This document shows positions 55,925 to 64,000 of a stretch of DNA of 64,000 bases, piece by piece. Under the pieces are notes generated by a model. That model searched no databases. It had not been told where the DNA came from and saw only the letters and a program-made list of their open reading frames with translations. This DNA comes from Clostridium luticellarii (GTDB lineage Bacteria; Bacillota; Clostridia; Clostridiales; Clostridiaceae). How positions within the stretch are numbered: position 1 is the first letter of the stretch; each line of letters starts with the position of its first letter. The position numbers and the translations under genes are program-made. The DNA lies in the NCBI RefSeq assembly GCF_002995845.1, contig NZ_PVXP01000010.1:1-64000 (forward strand), written 5' to 3'.

Positions 55925-56425
55925 TCACTTTTTAAACCTTTTTTTGAATAAAGGCTTGACTCCACCATTTTCCAGAATATTCATGGTATATTCAGACAGT
56001 TTTTGACCTTTTATACTTGTTCCAGTAGTTTTATTCAAAACTACTCCATTAACAAGATTTACATCAAGAACATCGCCTTCTTTTACTTTTCCACTTATTC
56101 CCGGGCACACCATCAGTGGAAGAGCCAGGTTTATTGCATTTCTGAAAAAAATTCTGGCAAATGATTCAGCAAGTACCACACTGACACCGGCATGCAATAA
56201 TGTTATAGCTGCATGTTCCCGGCTGGAGCCGCATCCAAAGTTTGTTCCTGCAACTATAATATCTCCTGAAGTCATGCGTTCCCTAAATGTAGGATCTACT
56301 CCTTCCATACAATGTTTTGCTATATCCTCAGGCTTCACGAGTTCTAAATATCTTCCAGGATATATTTGATCTGTATCAATATTTTTCCCATAGACAAAAG
56401 CTTTTGCTGTTATTTCTTTTAACAT
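55925..56425 (-). CDS. Aconitase-family hydro-lyase, small subunit (LeuD/HacB/DmdB-like)
   Basis: A 166-residue swivel-domain subunit: YGKNIDTDQIYPGRYL (about 11-26) and GTNFGCGSSREHAA (about 61-74). It pairs with the large subunit 4 bp upstream. The tetrapeptide YLEL in the substrate loop differs from what I recall for isopropylmalate (YLVx, YLRM) or homoaconitate (YLRT) enzymes. With no other leucine genes near and malic enzyme plus a 2HCT carrier in the operon, a catabolic hydratase (for example for maleate, citraconate or 2-methylmalate) is more likely than leucine synthesis. Confidence 0.88.
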   Translation of the reverse strand: MLKEITAKAFVYGKNIDTDQIYPGRYLELVKPEDIAKHCMEGVDPTFRERMTSGDIIVAGTNFGCGSSREHAAITLLHAGVSVVLAESFARIFFRNAINLALPLMVCPGISGKVKEGDVLDVNLVNGVVLNKTTGTSIKGQKLSEYTMNILENGGVKPLFKKRFKK

Positions 56426-56429
56426 TTTT

Positions 56430-57686
56430 CTACCTCCCCAATACTTCTCTTACATCAGCAATCTTACCGGTCAATGCTGCAGCAGCCACACTAGCAGGTG
56501 AAGCAAGATATATTTTTGCTCCTGTGCTTCCCATACGGCCTGGAAAATTTCTATTTGTAGCTGTTATACATACTTCACCATTTGCAATCAGCCCTTCATG
56601 AGTTCCTAAACAGGGGCCGCAGCCAGCTGCTGTAAAAGTTGCACCTGCAGCCATAAGAGATTGTACATACCCAAGCTTCATTGCTTTTTGATATATCTCT
56701 GTTGATGCCGGTATAATAATGAGCCTTACATCATTATTTATTTTCCTGCCATCAAGAACCCTGTACGCTTCTTCTATATCTTCCAATCTTCCTCCTGTGC
56801 AGGATCCTATAAAGGCCTGGTTGACATTTACTTTTTTAACATCCTTTACAGAATAGACATTGTCAACACTGTCAGGTACTGCAATCTGTGGAGACAACTC
56901 ACTTATATCAAAAACATGGGTCTCTGAATATTCAAAGTCATCATCTGTTTCCTGAATCTCAAATTTCTTATCTGTTCTTTCCTTTAAATACTCTAAAACC
57001 TTATCATTTGGCTTCATATAAGCTGTCTTGGCTCCCATCTCCACAGCCATGTTGCATATGGTCATTCTTTCTGCCACACCTAGATCATCAATATAACTTC
57101 CCGTAAATTCTATTGCCTTGTATACTGCTGCATCTGATTTAAGTTTTCCAAGTATATAGAGAATAACATCTTTGGCGTAAACTCCTTTTTGAGGTTGTCC
57201 ATTTATTTGTATATTTATTATTTCAGGCACTCTGAACCAAATTTCCCCGGAAATCAATACCGTTGCCATATCTGTAGCTCCAAGGCCTGTGGCAAAAGCT
57301 CCAAAAGCTCCATGAGTGGTAGTATGAGAATCTGTTGCAACAAGAATCATTCCCGGCCAAACCAGCCCGGCTTCAGGCATAACCTGATGGCAGACCCCCT
57401 TATTAATATCAAAATGGTATTTTAAGTTTTGTTTTTTAGCAAAAGCCCTCATTTCACTATGATTTTGAGCAGTCTGTATAGTTGGTGCCGGGGCATAATG
57501 ATCAAATACAAAAGCTGCCTTCTCATTATCCCAGACTTTCTCACCCCCCATTTCATAAAAAGAATATACTGTCTGAAGATAAAGATCGTTAATTTCAGCA
57601 AAATCTACTTTGCAGGTAACTATTTCTCCTGTTTCTACTTTATCTTTTCCTGCGGCTTTAGCTAAAATTTTTTCAATAGCATGCAT
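56430..57686 (-). CDS. Aconitase-family hydro-lyase, large subunit (LeuC/HacA/DmdA-like)
   Basis: A 418-residue Fe-S subunit, the archaeal/clostridial length. The three [4Fe-4S] Cys ligands are in FIGSCTGGRLEDIEEAY (about 297) and CGPCLGTHEG (about 358-367). It is the first gene of the operon, transcribed from a sigma-54 promoter 122-136 bp upstream of its start. The substrate cannot be told from the sequence: 3-isopropylmalate, homoaconitate, 2,3-dimethylmalate and maleate enzymes are all similar. Context favours a C4-C6 dicarboxylate entering the malate pool. Confidence 0.9.
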   Translation of the reverse strand: MHAIEKILAKAAGKDKVETGEIVTCKVDFAEINDLYLQTVYSFYEMGGEKVWDNEKAAFVFDHYAPAPTIQTAQNHSEMRAFAKKQNLKYHFDINKGVCHQVMPEAGLVWPGMILVATDSHTTTHGAFGAFATGLGATDMATVLISGEIWFRVPEIINIQINGQPQKGVYAKDVILYILGKLKSDAAVYKAIEFTGSYIDDLGVAERMTICNMAVEMGAKTAYMKPNDKVLEYLKERTDKKFEIQETDDDFEYSETHVFDISELSPQIAVPDSVDNVYSVKDVKKVNVNQAFIGSCTGGRLEDIEEAYRVLDGRKINNDVRLIIIPASTEIYQKAMKLGYVQSLMAAGATFTAAGCGPCLGTHEGLIANGEVCITATNRNFPGRMGSTGAKIYLASPASVAAAALTGKIADVREVLGR

Positions 57687-57807
57687 CTGTTTTCCTCCTT
57701 AAAATTTTTTAATAAACTGGATAAGTTTCAGACAGATAAAACTACAGTGTATGATGTGATTGATCTGCCTTTTTACTTCCGTAAATGATTACACCATTTC
57801 TATAACA

Positions 57808-57822
57808 GCAAAAATCATGCCA
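57808..57822 (-). promoter_or_regulatory. Sigma-54 promoter (-24/-12) of the dicarboxylate operon
   Basis: The minus strand reads TGGCATGATTTTTGC, that is TGGCA(C/T)-N5-TTGC with the correct GG-GC spacing of 10 bp. It lies 122 bp before the LeuC-like start codon, and the neighbouring gene at 58165-60057 is a sigma-54 activator. Confidence 0.85.
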
Positions 57823-58026
57823 AAATTTTATAAAGCTGCTGTTTACTTATTTTTCTTACAATAAAGTTAGCATTAAGTAAAAGTAAATAACATAATTTTT
57901 ATAGGAAATTGTATTTTAAAACCAAGCAATATCAATATTTACAAGAATTGCATGTCAGTCAACATCATATTTATCTGCAATGATTTTGCCTTATCTATAA
58001 TAACCAGCTGATGTATCAGTTACAGC

Positions 58027-58081
58027 AAAAGCAGTTGTTACATTATGCAACTATTTATTACATAATGTAACAACTGCTTTT
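58027..58081. promoter_or_regulatory. Perfect 21-bp inverted repeat, likely activator binding sites (UAS) and terminator
   Basis: Arms 58027-58047 and 58061-58081 are exact complements around 13 nt. Inside lie two 13-bp dyads, TTACATTATGCAA (58038) and TTACATAATGTAA (58058), exactly 20 bp apart and thus on one face of DNA. Their position 216-262 bp upstream of the -24 box fits an enhancer site. As RNA it could also end the activator gene transcript (TTTT follows). Confidence 0.7.
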
Positions 58082-58164
58082 ATTTTAAAATCTATGGATT
58101 AAATAAAACATCACCTATGGAAAACTAAACAATCCTAATGCAGCACATATTTCCAATTTCACTT

Positions 58165-60057
58165 CTACTTGTCATTTAAAATGCGCCACAATTGTGTACG
58201 GCTAATTCCCAGTCTGCTGGCTGCCAGAGTCCGATTCCCCCTGCATTCATCTAAAACTTTATTAATATGTCTCTTCTTAACTTCCTCCAGATCATCGGTA
58301 TGATCAGAATTATTTTCTTCACATTCGGAATTTTTACCTTCCAGCTTTTCATCTATTATTTTCTCTACATCCTCACCAGTTATCACACTATCATTTAGCA
58401 CCACAAGGCTTTCAATTATATTCTCCAACTCTCTTATATTTCCAGGCCAATGATAATGCTGCAGTTTATCTAAAGCATCATTTGAGATTTTAACTGATTT
58501 TTTATTGTACCTGGATGAAATTTTATCTTCAAAATAGCTGCTGAGCAGTTTAATATCATCTTTTCCCCTATCCCTTAAAGAAGGCACTTTCAATCTCAAA
58601 ACATCCAGCCGGTAATACAAATCTCTTCTGAATTTTCCATTTTCAACCTCAATCAAAAGATTTTTATTAGTGGCAGCAATTATACGTATATCTATGGGAA
58701 TCACTCTGTTGGAGCCTACCGGCCTAACCTCTCTTTCTTGAATCACTCTCAGCAATTTGCCCTGTAATTCAATATCAATATCCTCAACTTCATCTAAAAA
58801 TATGGTTCCACCATGAGCTTCAGTAAAAAGCCCCGCTTTACCTGCTTTCTTAGCTCCAGTAAATGCCCCTTCATCATATCCAAAAAGTTCACTTTCCAAT
58901 AGGTTTTGAGATATTGCAGTACAGTTTACTGCCACAAAAGGTCCTTTTTTTCTTCGACTTTCCAGATGTATTGCCTGTGCAAACATCTCTTTGCCAACTC
59001 CACTTTCCCCGACAATTAATACTGTACTATCGGTACCAGCATACATCTTTGCCCTCTCTTTAGTTTTAATCAAAGCTTCACTTTCACCTATGATTTCCGA
59101 GAAGCTGTATTTAGCTATATTGCCTTTATATAAGAGCTTACCTCTGATTTTTTCCTCGTACTCCTGAATTTTAGTTATATGCTGAAATGTTTCTACAGCC
59201 CCGATTGTTTTGTTATTTATAATTACAGGTACCCTGTTAGTGACAATCTGGGTTTTTCCAATTTGGAACAGCTGCCCTAGTTCGGACTCGGTTTGATTTA
59301 AAACTTCAGGAAGCATGGTATTCGGTATTAATTCATCAACTGGATGTCCAAGAGCCTTTTCAATGGGAATACCCAGCATTTTACTGGCGGCAGAATTAAA
59401 AGTAATAACTCTTTTAGTATAATCTATAGAAACTACGCCTTCACTGATATAATTTAAAATCGCTTTAAATTGCTCCGTTTTTTGTTTTTCTTTGCGTGTA
59501 CTTTTTATAATTCTTCTAGCTTCTTTAATGCTGGAATCCACTGTTACAGCACTTGTTTCTAATAAAACAGTGGGAATATTATATTTCAAAGCCAGATTTT
59601 CAGCAACCGTTCCTCCAAGAATCACATCTATTTTTTCACCGGAATTAATTAAATTTTTTATATATCTTTCTCCATCGTGCTCATCGTTGATATAATAAAT
59701 ATGTATATTTACATTTAAAATTTTTCTTAATAAGCCAACTCCTTCAATAATATTTTGAAATCCAATAATAAAAATATTTGATCCATATTTTTTGGCGGTG
59801 TACACAGCATTTATCAAATCATAGGGTGAAACCTCCATTTTAATTACAGGTACCGATTGAACAGTATTTTCAATAATAGAAGCAGTACCTCCCCTTGATA
59901 TTATAGCCTCTACGCCTTCTTTTTCCGCCAATCTGGCTATTTTAATTGATTGATTCAATAATGCCAGTTTTACATCCACATCATTATAACGGGCAGCTAC
60001 TTTTTTAGCTGTATATTCAATTTTAAAATGTGGAGCAATAATTAAAATGTTTTTCAT
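58165..60057 (-). CDS. PrpR-like sigma-54-dependent activator
   Basis: A 630-residue bacterial enhancer-binding protein. The PrpR_N receptor domain (about 1-180; EGVEAIISRGGTASII) is followed by a PAS domain (about 195-305), an AAA+ ATPase with Walker A GESGVGKE (about 349) and the sigma-54 contact GAFTGA (about 396), and a Fis-type helix-turn-helix (about 595-630; NRTLAASRLGISRTQLWRIL). PrpR_N binds 2-methylcitrate-like acids in known cases. It likely activates the sigma-54 promoter of the dicarboxylate operon next to it. I chose ATG 60057 with GGAGGG upstream; longer reading from 60123. Confidence 0.93.
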   Translation of the reverse strand: MKNILIIAPHFKIEYTAKKVAARYNDVDVKLALLNQSIKIARLAEKEGVEAIISRGGTASIIENTVQSVPVIKMEVSPYDLINAVYTAKKYGSNIFIIGFQNIIEGVGLLRKILNVNIHIYYINDEHDGERYIKNLINSGEKIDVILGGTVAENLALKYNIPTVLLETSAVTVDSSIKEARRIIKSTRKEKQKTEQFKAILNYISEGVVSIDYTKRVITFNSAASKMLGIPIEKALGHPVDELIPNTMLPEVLNQTESELGQLFQIGKTQIVTNRVPVIINNKTIGAVETFQHITKIQEYEEKIRGKLLYKGNIAKYSFSEIIGESEALIKTKERAKMYAGTDSTVLIVGESGVGKEMFAQAIHLESRRKKGPFVAVNCTAISQNLLESELFGYDEGAFTGAKKAGKAGLFTEAHGGTIFLDEVEDIDIELQGKLLRVIQEREVRPVGSNRVIPIDIRIIAATNKNLLIEVENGKFRRDLYYRLDVLRLKVPSLRDRGKDDIKLLSSYFEDKISSRYNKKSVKISNDALDKLQHYHWPGNIRELENIIESLVVLNDSVITGEDVEKIIDEKLEGKNSECEENNSDHTDDLEEVKKRHINKVLDECRGNRTLAASRLGISRTQLWRILNDK

Positions 60058-60166
60058 AGAAGGCCCTCCTTTATAGATATTTCTGCTTGATTTCCTTAAT
60101 TTTTGTAGAGCATTTATTCCCATCCCCTTTTTTATTAACTTAATGGCTGTTACGCCAAAATAAACT

Positions 60167-60895
60167 TTATGAACAATAATAATACCTTAATTCATTATTC
60201 AATATTTTTTCCAGTTTATTCACTTTTTCTTTATCCATAGACTTTAAATGTGACAACTTATATTCTATTCCCATTTTATCATATTTTTGGACACCCATAG
60301 TATGGTAAGGAAGGAGCTCTATTTTCTCTACATTTTTTATGTTTCTTATTATTTCAGCTAATTTTTTTATGTGTTCTTCTGAATCCGTTATGCCGGGAAC
60401 TACTACGTGCCTTATCCATATTTTAGTGTTAGATTTCTGAACTGTTTCTAAAAATTCATCAAAACCTTTTTTCCCCTGGCATACTAATTTTTTATATTCT
60501 TCATCATTTACATGTTTTATATCAAGAAGTACCAAATCTGTGTATTTTAAAATCTCATTATATTTTCCTTCACCGTATCCAGCAGTATCTACAGCCGTAT
60601 GGATTCCAGCTTCCTTACATAATTTTAATGTTTCTATTAAAAAAAATGGCTGCATCAAAGGTTCCCCACCTGAAAAAGTAACTCCTCCACCCTTTTTAAA
60701 ATAAGGCTTAAATCTGCTTATTTTTTTCACAAGTTCTTCCGGAGTAATTTCTGTTCCACCCTGAAAACTCCAGGTATCTGGATTATGGCAATAAGCACAC
60801 CTTAAAGAGCATCCCTGCATAAATACTACAGATCTTATACCTGGCCCGTCAACTAATCCCATACTTTCAAAGGAATGAATTTTACCTATAGTCAT
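60167..60895 (-). CDS. pflA: Pyruvate formate-lyase activating enzyme
   Basis: A 242-residue radical SAM enzyme that installs the glycyl radical on PflB. The cluster ligands C29, C33 and C36 lie in GCSLRCAYCHNPDTW; GGEP follows at about 76-79. The length and absence of an extra ferredoxin insert place it with true PFL activases, not with those of other glycyl radical enzymes. It follows pflB by 93 bp, with a hairpin terminator between them. Confidence 0.95.
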   Translation of the reverse strand: MTIGKIHSFESMGLVDGPGIRSVVFMQGCSLRCAYCHNPDTWSFQGGTEITPEELVKKISRFKPYFKKGGGVTFSGGEPLMQPFFLIETLKLCKEAGIHTAVDTAGYGEGKYNEILKYTDLVLLDIKHVNDEEYKKLVCQGKKGFDEFLETVQKSNTKIWIRHVVVPGITDSEEHIKKLAEIIRNIKNVEKIELLPYHTMGVQKYDKMGIEYKLSHLKSMDKEKVNKLEKILNNELRYYYCS

Positions 60896-60948
60896 ACTTA
60901 TTTGTTACCCCCTTACGTAGAATTCCCTCTAAATAGTAATTATAAAAC

Positions 60949-60977
60949 ATACCTGCTGTCTTAAAAGCAGCAGGTAT
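60949..60977 (-). terminator. Terminator between pflB and pflA
   Basis: ATACCTGCTG (60968-60977 on the minus strand) pairs with CAGCAGGTAT (60949-60958), and the transcript continues GTTTTAT. It probably lowers pflA expression relative to pflB. Confidence 0.75.
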
Positions 60978-60988
60978 AATATTTATTA

Positions 60989-63235
60989 TTACATTTTTTC
61001 GTGGAAGGTTCTGCTTATAACTTCTTTTTGTTGTTCCCTGGTTAACCTGTTGAAATGAACAGCATATCCTGATACCCTTATTGTTAATGTGGGATATTTA
61101 TCTGGATTTTCCATAGCATCTATTAATGTTTCTCTATTAAGCACATTTACATTCAAGTGGAAGGCCCCTTGTGAAAAATATCCATCTAATATATCAGCAA
61201 GATTCACTATTCTAGTTTCTGAATCTTTTCCAAGTGCATCTGGTACTATGGAGAAGGTATTTGATATTCCATCCTGGCAGTAAGTTCTATATGGTATCTT
61301 AGCTACTGAGTTAAGTGAAGCCAATGCTCCATTTTTATCCCTGCCGTGCATTGGATTTGCTCCCGGTGCGAAAGGTTCTCCTGATTTTCTTCCGTCTGGA
61401 GTTGATCCAGTTTTCTTTCCATAAACAACATTTGATGTTATAGTTAATACTGACAATGAGTGTTGCGCACCTCTATAAGTTTTGTGTTTCTTAAGCTTGT
61501 CTGAAAACTTCTTAGATATCTGTACAGCTAAATCATCCACTCTGTAATCATCATTTCCGTATTTAGGGAAATCTCCTTCAATTTTAAAATCTACAGCTAT
61601 TCCATCTTCATTTCTTACAGGTTTAACTTTTGCATACTTTATAGCACTTAATGAATCCGCAGCTACTGATAATCCTGCTATGCCAAAGGCCATGAATCTT
61701 TTAACCTTTGTATCATGAAGGGCCATTTGTCCTGCTTCATAAGCATATTTGTCATGCATATAGTGAATTGTATTCATTGTATTTACATAAAGGTCTGCCA
61801 CATACTCCATAACTTTATCATAGCTTTTAACTACTTTATCAAAGTCAAGAACTTCATCGTCCATTTTTTCTATATCAGGTACAACTTGAATTAAACTGCC
61901 ATCTTTAGCTTTTTTCCTTTCATCATATCCTGCATTCACAGCATAAAGTAATGATTTGGCAAGATTTGCCCTTGCTCCAAAGAACTGCATTCTTTTACCT
62001 ATTTCCATAGCAGATACGCAGCAGGCTACACCATAATCATCTCCATATATAGGCCTCATTATATCATCATTTTCATATTGAATGGCATCCGTTTTTATTG
62101 ACATTTCCGCACAATAATTCTTAAAGCTTTGAGGTAATTTTTCTGACCATAAGATTGTTATATTTGGTTCCGGTGCTGATCCTAAGTTAGTTAGTGTGTG
62201 TAAAAATCTATAACCTGTTTTTGTAAGCAAGGATTTCCCGTTTATGCCGATTCCGCCAATAGCCTCTGTTACCCAGTTAGGATCTCCTGCAAATAACTCA
62301 TTGTATTCAGGAGTTCTCAAATGTCTTACCATTCGCAACTTTATAACAAGCTGATCAATTAATTCCTGAGCTTCTGCTTCTGTTATAAGGCCGTTTTTCA
62401 AATCCCTTTCCATATATATGTCAAGGAAAGTAGTATTTCTTCCCATTGACATAGCTGCTCCATTGTTTTCCTTTACTCCTGCCAGGTATCCAAAGTACAA
62501 AAATTGGACTGCCTCTTTAGCATTAGAAGCTGGTTTTGATATGTCTATGCCATAAGATGCTGCCATATCTTTTATTTCTCCCAGAGCACGAATCTGCATT
62601 GATACTTCTTCTCTAAGCCTTATGAATTCTTCTGCAGCTGGCCCCACTAATTCCTCTAAATCTTTTTTCTTTTGCTCTATTAAGAAGTCTATGCCGTAAA
62701 GAGCTATTCTTCTATAATCACCTATTATTCTTCCTCTGCCATAAGCATCTGGAAGCCCTGTTAAAAGACCTACTGTCCTAGCTTTTCTTGTGGCCTGAGT
62801 ATAAGCATCAAAAACTCCCTGATTGTGAGTCTTTCTATATTTATTAAAATATTTTTCTATATCTTCATTCATTTTAAATCCATATTCGTGAAGTGATTGT
62901 TCAACCATTCTCATTCCACCAAAAGGATTCATTATTCTCTTTAAAGGGGCATCTGTTTGAAAACCTACTATAATTTCGTTTTCTTTATCCAAATATCCTG
63001 GCTTAAAGTTATTTATGCCCGAAACTTCATTAGTTTCAACGTCTATAATTCCCTTTTTAATTTCTTCTATGATCAGTTTCTTTGCTTTATCCCAAAGCTT
63101 TTTTGTCTTTTCTGTTGCAGGTGCTAAAAAGCTTTTATCTCCATGGTATTCCGTATAATTTTTTTGTATAAATTCCCTTACGTCAATTTCATCAGTCCAT
63201 CTTCCCAAATTAAATCCCTGCCAGTTTTTTAACAT
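60989..63235 (-). CDS. pflB: Pyruvate formate-lyase
   Basis: A 748-residue glycyl radical enzyme that cleaves pyruvate with CoA to acetyl-CoA and formate. The adjacent active-site Cys pair is in [13 protein letters not shown] (about 404-405), and the radical Gly is in RVSGYAVHF near residue 723. The Cys-Cys pair distinguishes it from diol dehydratase or choline lyase relatives. It starts with a good GAGGTA site. Its leader has a ZTP riboswitch, linking expression to one-carbon/purine status. It is followed by pflA. Confidence 0.96.
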   Translation of the reverse strand: MLKNWQGFNLGRWTDEIDVREFIQKNYTEYHGDKSFLAPATEKTKKLWDKAKKLIIEEIKKGIIDVETNEVSGINNFKPGYLDKENEIIVGFQTDAPLKRIMNPFGGMRMVEQSLHEYGFKMNEDIEKYFNKYRKTHNQGVFDAYTQATRKARTVGLLTGLPDAYGRGRIIGDYRRIALYGIDFLIEQKKKDLEELVGPAAEEFIRLREEVSMQIRALGEIKDMAASYGIDISKPASNAKEAVQFLYFGYLAGVKENNGAAMSMGRNTTFLDIYMERDLKNGLITEAEAQELIDQLVIKLRMVRHLRTPEYNELFAGDPNWVTEAIGGIGINGKSLLTKTGYRFLHTLTNLGSAPEPNITILWSEKLPQSFKNYCAEMSIKTDAIQYENDDIMRPIYGDDYGVACCVSAMEIGKRMQFFGARANLAKSLLYAVNAGYDERKKAKDGSLIQVVPDIEKMDDEVLDFDKVVKSYDKVMEYVADLYVNTMNTIHYMHDKYAYEAGQMALHDTKVKRFMAFGIAGLSVAADSLSAIKYAKVKPVRNEDGIAVDFKIEGDFPKYGNDDYRVDDLAVQISKKFSDKLKKHKTYRGAQHSLSVLTITSNVVYGKKTGSTPDGRKSGEPFAPGANPMHGRDKNGALASLNSVAKIPYRTYCQDGISNTFSIVPDALGKDSETRIVNLADILDGYFSQGAFHLNVNVLNRETLIDAMENPDKYPTLTIRVSGYAVHFNRLTREQQKEVISRTFHEKM

Positions 63236-63281
63236 AAAAATACCTCCTCAAAATTTAAATATAATTAAATATCCAGGATAT

Positions 63282-63392
63282 TAAAAAAATAAAACCACCT
63301 GGATATTTACCCAGGCGGTCGGTATTCTTATTTACAAATCGCACTCCCTGTGGTGAACTCCACTTCCGCCAGTTATGCGACTCTTAGGCCAG
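63282..63392 (-). promoter_or_regulatory. ZTP (pfl) riboswitch with intrinsic terminator
   Basis: On the minus strand TCGCATAACTGGCGG (63366-63380) and the CCACAGGGAGTGCGA segment (about 63339-63353) form the first domain, and CCGCCTGGGTA (63308-63318) the second, all pfl-motif consensus elements. The terminator stem CCGCCTGG/CCAGGTGG (63311-63318, 63295-63302), followed by a T-rich run, includes the second domain. ZTP or ZMP binding should prevent termination and turn pflB on. Confidence 0.94.
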
Positions 63393-63433
63393 CAAAATTT
63401 ATATTTTTTAACTACTACGCCATCATATCATAT

Positions 63434-63462
63434 ATGTTAAATGACAATTAAAAATTTGTCAA
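63434..63462 (-). promoter_or_regulatory. Promoter of pflB
   Basis: TTGACA (63457-63462) and TAACAT (63434-63439) are 17 bp apart on the minus strand, upstream of the ZTP riboswitch. Confidence 0.7.
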
Positions 63463-63611
63463 TATTGTCACCTGTAAAATAAGACACATTTCTTTCAAAT
63501 TGCACCTTATATGCAGGAAGTATGTTTCTTAAATAGATGCCAAGTTCATGCTGCAAGCTAAATTCATTGTATATTTCAATATTCTGAGCTTAATGATGCC
63601 GCTTAGGGCCT

Positions 63612-64000
63612 CTAAAAAATCATCTCACCCGGTTTATAGCCCTCAGGCAATTCTTCTTCACTTAAAAACTTGAAATTGTCATCACCCAGTATGGGTAAAA
63701 ATGCTTCATATGGAATCCTGGAAAACTCACAGGCATAATTGCTGGCTCCGAACCATTTGCCCTCCTTGCTGCTCAGGTTCAAGTCTCTGGCAAATTTTGT
63801 ATAGTTCGAGCAATCATGAACCACTAAATCCCACTTTTCTTCATCGGCTGTTTTCATGAATTTCAAAGTCAGTTCCCTGCTCCAGATTGGAGATATGTAA
63901 CCCTGCCTGGAAATATACATGTCTTCTCCATAATAATTGTTTATGTTATTCTCATTCAAGTGTAATTCTGCACAATTGATAAAATCAAGTTTTGTCTCCA
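63612..64000 (-). CDS. C-terminal part of an unidentified protein (possibly radical SAM related)
   Basis: The frame is open from the right edge to the stop at 63612, about 129 codons. The visible end reads AELHLNENNINNYYGED, then ISPIWSRELTLKFMKTADEEKWDLVVHDCSNYTKFARDL, and a KPGEMIF tail. The frame continues upstream through LDFINC to the edge, so the gene is partial and the TTG at 63959 is not a reliable start. The ending has the flavour of proteins related to PFL-activase-like radical SAM enzymes, but I cannot confirm this. Confidence 0.6.
   Translation of the reverse strand, partial: ETKLDFINCAELHLNENNINNYYGEDMYISRQGYISPIWSRELTLKFMKTADEEKWDLVVHDCSNYTKFARDLNLSSKEGKWFGASNYACEFSRIPYEAFLPILGDDNFKFLSEEELPEGYKPGEMIF

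Larger units (their letters stand above)
57687..58164. other. Control region of the dicarboxylate operon
   Basis: About 480 non-coding bases. They hold the sigma-54 promoter (57808-57822) and a perfect inverted repeat with two dyad sites (58027-58081). The space between them is AT-rich with no other clear element. Confidence 0.7.
63236..63611. other. Leader region of pflB
   Basis: About 375 bases. They hold the ZTP riboswitch with its terminator (63282-63392) and the promoter (63434-63462). The part from 63470 to 63611, past the convergent-side gene, shows nothing recognisable. Confidence 0.6.

Overview
The window is low-GC, about one third G+C. It shows strong AGGAGG-type Shine-Dalgarno sites, frequent TTG and GTG starts, and anaerobic enzymes: pyruvate formate-lyase with its activase, oxygen-sensitive radical SAM enzymes, an Fe-S enoate-reductase-type flavoprotein and an EFR1 ferredoxin. 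This points to a cluster I Clostridium. The acetogenic or ethanologenic group around C. ljungdahlii, C. autoethanogenum and C. kluyveri is my best guess, by inference only. I saw no tRNA, rRNA, CRISPR array or insertion sequence. Most genes lie on the minus strand.

Layout: 1-4.4 kb is a defence locus: an XRE controller with two palindromic operators, then hsdM, hsdS and a SIR2-domain gene that runs off the left edge. 4.5-6.6 kb holds four small unrecognised genes. 6.6-12.2 kb carries SIMPL, WYL, GGDEF, SWIM and soluble chemoreceptor-like proteins. 12.3-14.2 kb is an ACS-type MFS transporter behind a T-box leader. 14.5-19.7 kb is a TetR-controlled MMPL transporter with a secreted coiled-coil partner. 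19.8-24 kb has a PPOX/HxlR pair and an ahb/nirJ cluster for siroheme-dependent heme synthesis. 24.2-28.4 kb has a glycosyltransferase and a MerR-regulated flavin oxidoreductase. 28.4-34.9 kb has two successive modules of POT-type transporter plus M24 peptidase, with a divergent XRE-cupin regulator. 35-41.9 kb has a B12-type radical SAM gene, DUF2975/XRE, LysR/YeiH and a rifampin phosphotransferase. 42-46.4 kb mixes decayed genes (truncated TetR, frameshifted SDR, a TGA-split surface protein) with a second B12-type radical SAM gene, a 35-residue membrane peptide and EFR1. 46.4-51.6 kb is a second MMPL system with a GLUG-repeat partner. 52-57.8 kb is a dicarboxylate operon (aconitase-family hydratase subunits, 2-hydroxycarboxylate transporter, malic enzyme, AEC carrier) behind a sigma-54 promoter. 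58-63.5 kb has a PrpR-like sigma-54 activator, pflA and pflB, the last under a ZTP riboswitch.

How the right-hand part may work together (inference): an imported hydroxy- or unsaturated dicarboxylate is converted by the hydratase, malic enzyme yields pyruvate, and pyruvate formate-lyase splits it to acetyl-CoA and formate. The PrpR-like protein probably switches on the dicarboxylate operon through two dyad sites spaced exactly 20 bp apart, lying 216 to 262 bp upstream of a TGGCAT-N5-TTGC promoter. The strongest candidates for something not yet described are this sigma-54 unit, the SIR2 gene embedded in an hsd operon, the T-box-controlled MFS transporter, the two MMPL/coiled-coil systems with identical 11-bp gene overlaps, and the short membrane peptide ahead of the radical SAM gene.
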